Positions 61,789-64,000 of a DNA stretch of 64,000 nucleotides are shown here, piece after piece. Below the pieces are notes generated by a model. It did not search any database and was not told the DNA's origin. It saw only the letters and a program-made list of their open reading frames with translations. The stretch lies in contig NZ_FZNL01000016.1 in NCBI RefSeq assembly GCF_900187965.1, positions 62,001 to 126,000 on the forward strand, read 5' to 3'. Every line of letters starts with the position of its first letter. Positions within the stretch are counted from its first letter, which is position 1. The position numbers and the translations under genes were made by a program. This DNA is from Flavobacterium sp. ov086 (lineage in GTDB: Bacteria; Bacteroidota; Bacteroidia; Flavobacteriales; Flavobacteriaceae).

Positions 61789-62533
61789 GATGATATCCGA
61801 TTAAATTTGGTGTTGAACTCAGGTATTTTTCTATGTAGGTTTTAGCATTTTTACAAGCCTCTTTTGGAGTTTGATTCAATGCCAGATTTGCGGCGATTGC
61901 TGTTGATAAAACACAGCCTGAACCATGTTTTTCATAGCATTTTTTTTCTGTGGGTAATAAATCTATAATTTCATTTGCAAGGAATAATCTATCAGTACCA
62001 ATTTCATCTAAATTATGACCTCCTTTTAATAAAATATTAGTTGGGATTTCATTTAGTAACCAAAGTTTATCAGAAATAAAGCCTGGAAATAAAACCTCAA
62101 TTTCATTATAATTGGGTGTAATTAAATCTATTTTTGATAGAATTTTATTTAAGTCTAAACGATCTTCGATAGTTGTGAATTCAAATTCGGTGGTTGATTT
62201 TAAGACCGGATCCCAAACAATTTGGGTAGTTGGAGATAGTAATTTAATCGTCGAAAGAATTCGGTTTAAGTAATGTAAAGAAGGAACAATCCCGATTTTA
62301 ACGCTTTTGATTTTATAGTTTTCAAATAACGTTTCAATAGAGCGAATTACAAAACTCAAACTCGTCCATTCAATATCATAGAACTTATTTTCAGTTTGAA
62401 TAGTGTTGGCTGTTGAAACTGCAAAGCCCACAACCTGATGCTGTTCAAATGTTTTGATGTCTGCCAAAACACCAGCTCCGCCAGTTGGATCAAAACCGGC
62501 TATACTGAGAACGAAAGGGCGATTTTCTGACAT
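61778..62533 (-). CDS. thiD: Hydroxymethylpyrimidine/phosphomethylpyrimidine kinase ThiD
   Basis: This 251-aa ribokinase-like enzyme phosphorylates HMP and HMP-phosphate. It has SIAGFDPTGGAGVLADIKTFEQHQ, TANTIQTEN, WDPVLKSTT, LITPNYNEIEVLF, LLKGGHN and the anion-hole motif KHGSGCVLSTAIAANLA. It overlaps tenI by 34 bases and thiE by 11 bases. Confidence 0.93.
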   Translation of the reverse strand: MSENRPFVLSIAGFDPTGGAGVLADIKTFEQHQVVGFAVSTANTIQTENKFYDIEWTSLSFVIRSIETLFENYKIKSVKIGIVPSLHYLNRILSTIKLLSPTTQIVWDPVLKSTTEFEFTTIEDRLDLNKILSKIDLITPNYNEIEVLFPGFISDKLWLLNEIPTNILLKGGHNLDEIGTDRLFLANEIIDLLPTEKKCYEKHGSGCVLSTAIAANLALNQTPKEACKNAKTYIEKYLSSTPNLIGYHHVQ

Positions 62534-63099
62534 AATTTGAATTGTTTTATTGGGTTTTCATTGTTCCAGATACTTCCTAAAAGAGCTATGTCATCAAAGT
62601 CGTTCTCAAGAGTTTTTTGAATGTTCTCGGAATTAATTCCGCCTAAAGCGACCACTTTTGTGTTGTTATTTGTTCTTGATTTTAAGGCTTCAAAAAGGTT
62701 TTCTGTCGGATGATAACCTTCCTTGGAAATACTTGTAAAAACAGGACTCAGAAAGGCATAATCAAATTCAGTCGATAATGAATTGAAATCTTCAATTGAA
62801 TGTGTTGATGTTGAATACCTACAAGGTTTTGAAAATCTTGCAGGAGACTCATGAGAATTTTTTCTTGCCTTTTCAGAGAAATGAATCCTGTTAATACCAA
62901 AATCTTCTGCCAATTGATGATGACTATGTAAAACCAAATTAGTTCTAAATTCCATTTTTATTTGATGAAGAAATCGAGCCATTTCAACCTCAGAAAAATC
63001 AGGTTTCCGAATATGAAGCAAAGACAATCCTTCCTCAAATAAAGAAGCAATAATGCTGATTTCATTAGCAATTGAAGAAGGATTTGTAATTACGATCAT
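62500..63099 (-). CDS. tenI: ThiE/TenI-like thiamine phosphate synthase paralogue
   Basis: This 199-aa TIM-barrel protein is a second ThiE/TenI-family member in the operon (EEGLSLLHIRKPDFSEVEM, LVLHSHHQLAEDFGINRIHFSEK, YAFLSPVFTSISKEGY, VALGGINSENI). TenI proteins aromatise the thiazole product; the phosphate- and pyrimidine-binding residues of ThiE are less complete here, which favours a TenI-like role. The segment SPARFSKPCRYS is encoded by an imperfect palindrome (62818-62844). It lies between thiC and thiD. Confidence 0.85.
   Translation of the reverse strand: MIVITNPSSIANEISIIASLFEEGLSLLHIRKPDFSEVEMARFLHQIKMEFRTNLVLHSHHQLAEDFGINRIHFSEKARKNSHESPARFSKPCRYSTSTHSIEDFNSLSTEFDYAFLSPVFTSISKEGYHPTENLFEALKSRTNNNTKVVALGGINSENIQKTLENDFDDIALLGSIWNNENPIKQFKLCQKIALSFSV
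62818..62844. repeat. Palindromic repeat inside the tenI coding region
   Basis: CCTACAAGGTTTT, a central G, and AAAATCTTGCAGG form an imperfect hairpin (two mismatches), similar in design to the CCCGACAGGTTTT hairpins at 10.07, 41.53 and 41.77 kb, which are intergenic. Here it is translated in frame as SPARFSKPC. Confidence 0.6.
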
Positions 63100-63135
63100 A
63101 ATTTTTTCTCTTTATTCTTTCTTCTATTTCTTCTC

Positions 63136-64000
63136 TTAAATATAAATCTCTTTTCCTTGCTCGATAAACTCTTCTGATTTTTCCTGCATACCTTTTTCGG
63201 CTGCTGCGACATCGCGAATTTCCTGAGATATTTTCATTGAACAGAATTTCGGTCCGCACATCGAACAGAAATGAGCAACTTTTGCACCATCGGCAGGAAG
63301 GGTTTCATCGTGAAATTCTCTTGCAGTGTCCGGATCCAATGATAAATTGAACTGATCTTCCCAACGGAATTCAAAACGTGCTTTACTCAAGGCATTATCA
63401 CGATATTGCGCACCTGGATGACCTTTGGCTAAATCAGCAGCATGAGCCGATATTTTATAAGTGATCACACCATCTTTAACGTCTTTCTTATTAGGTAAAC
63501 CAAGGTGTTCTTTTGGTGTTACATAACATAACATTGCGCAGCCATACCAGCCAATCATTGCGGCTCCAATTGCCGATGTGATATGGTCATAACCCGGTGC
63601 AATATCTGTTGTTAATGGTCCAAGTGTGTAAAAAGGAGCTTCACTGCAATGTTCTAATTGTTTGTCCATATTCTCTTTAATCATGTGCATTGGCACGTGA
63701 CCTGGACCTTCTATGAAAACTTGCACATCGTGTTTCCATGCAATTTTAGTCAGTTCGCCTAAAGTTTCAAGTTCTGCAAATTGAGCAGCATCGTTTGCGT
63801 CGGCAATAGAACCCGGACGTAAACCGTCGCCTAATGAAAACGCAACATCATATTGTTTCATGATTTCGCAGATTTCTTCGAAATGAGTGTATAAAAAGTT
63901 TTCTTTGTGATGGAATAAACACCATTTTGCCATAATTGATCCGCCGCGAGAAACGATTCCCGTAACACGATCAGCCGTTAAATGAATGTATCGCAGTAAA
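63136..64000 (-). CDS. thiC: Phosphomethylpyrimidine synthase ThiC (C-terminal part, cut by window edge)
   Basis: The gene is open through the right edge; the coding frame continues upstream of the internal Met at 63933 (LTADRVTGIVSRGGSIMAKW). ThiC is a radical-SAM enzyme that makes HMP-phosphate from AIR. The visible part has SLGDGLRPGSIADANDAAQFAEL, QVFIEGPGHVPMHMI, GPLTTDIAPGYDHITSAIGAAMIGW and the C-terminal cluster motif CSMCGPKFCSM (CX2CX4C). It should be an early gene of the thi operon. The expected thiS and a second TPP riboswitch are outside the window. Confidence 0.96.
   Translation of the reverse strand, partial: LLRYIHLTADRVTGIVSRGGSIMAKWCLFHHKENFLYTHFEEICEIMKQYDVAFSLGDGLRPGSIADANDAAQFAELETLGELTKIAWKHDVQVFIEGPGHVPMHMIKENMDKQLEHCSEAPFYTLGPLTTDIAPGYDHITSAIGAAMIGWYGCAMLCYVTPKEHLGLPNKKDVKDGVITYKISAHAADLAKGHPGAQYRDNALSKARFEFRWEDQFNLSLDPDTAREFHDETLPADGAKVAHFCSMCGPKFCSMKISQEIRDVAAAEKGMQEKSEEFIEQGKEIYI

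Noticed and set aside
63065..63259. 64-codon arginine-rich minus-strand frame between tenI and thiC
   Set aside because: It is an out-of-frame shadow of the thiC 3' end, with composition unlike real genes here.

Overview
The window is AT-rich DNA from a member of the Bacteroidota, most likely a Flavobacterium or close relative. The evidence is the gliding-motility gene gldJ beside murF, SusC/SusD pairs, secreted proteins ending in FISUMP-type domains, promoters of the TTTG/TAnnTTTG type without Shine-Dalgarno sequences, and many short palindromic intergenic repeats. I saw no tRNA, rRNA, CRISPR array, prophage or transposase.

Layout. 0.4-3.5 kb: gldJ and murF. 3.8-10 kb: two large paralogous secreted Ig-like/FISUMP proteins on the minus strand plus the decayed remnant of a third copy. 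10.5-29.7 kb: a polysaccharide utilization locus with a membrane-bound Y_Y_Y/LuxR-type regulator, divergent susC-susD, four GH30 enzymes, one GH5-CBM enzyme, an endonuclease/exonuclease/phosphatase-fold protein and a GH3 beta-glucosidase. GH30 abundance with no GH16 or GH17 suggests beta-1,6-glucan (pustulan or fungal wall glucan) as substrate. 30-34 kb: a DUF3857/transglutaminase-like protein, a small unknown protein, a NUDIX-derived regulator and a MmcQ/YjbR protein. 34.1-37.4 kb: a minus-strand alkylation-repair operon (Ada-like AraC-MGMT, alpha/beta hydrolase, 2OG oxygenase, small Ada zinc-domain protein, AlkB). 37.5-43.2 kb: GNAT, SMR transporter, patatin/outer-membrane protein, coiled-coil secreted protein and ahcY. 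43.5-49.5 kb: phosphopantetheinyl transferase, a Crp/Fnr-membrane protein-truncated haemoglobin cassette, the PcrB-like prenyltransferase, pnuC, a NadR-kinase/DUF4301 fusion and an ArfB-like factor. 49.6-52 kb: a TPP riboswitch driving a TonB-dependent receptor, presumably for thiamine uptake. 52-57.9 kb: housekeeping genes (greA, HIT, histidine kinase, flavin reductase, DUF3127, aat, MOSC). 57.9-64 kb: the thiamine biosynthesis operon thiC-tenI-thiD-thiE-thiG-thiH-thiF on the minus strand, with thiC running off the right edge.

The most striking structure is in the thi operon. Between thiG and thiH lies a 572-bp unit (59819-60390) bounded by 45-bp inverted repeats that differ at one position. 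It contains a single gene, a GxxExxY protein with a visible PD-(D/E)XK nuclease signature. A gene-less relative of the end repeat lies near 10.24 kb, and two 110-bp elements with 15-bp inverted ends lie at 3.65 and 29.81 kb. Together they suggest a nuclease-linked dispersed repeat family, loosely like the REP/RAYT relationship but with a nuclease instead of a transposase. Other notable points are a Crp/Fnr-type palindrome placed near -42 of a consensus promoter, exact 18-bp direct repeats ahead of susC, a terminator-like hairpin in the greA leader, a split Ada system, and a palindromic repeat inside the second thiE-like coding sequence.
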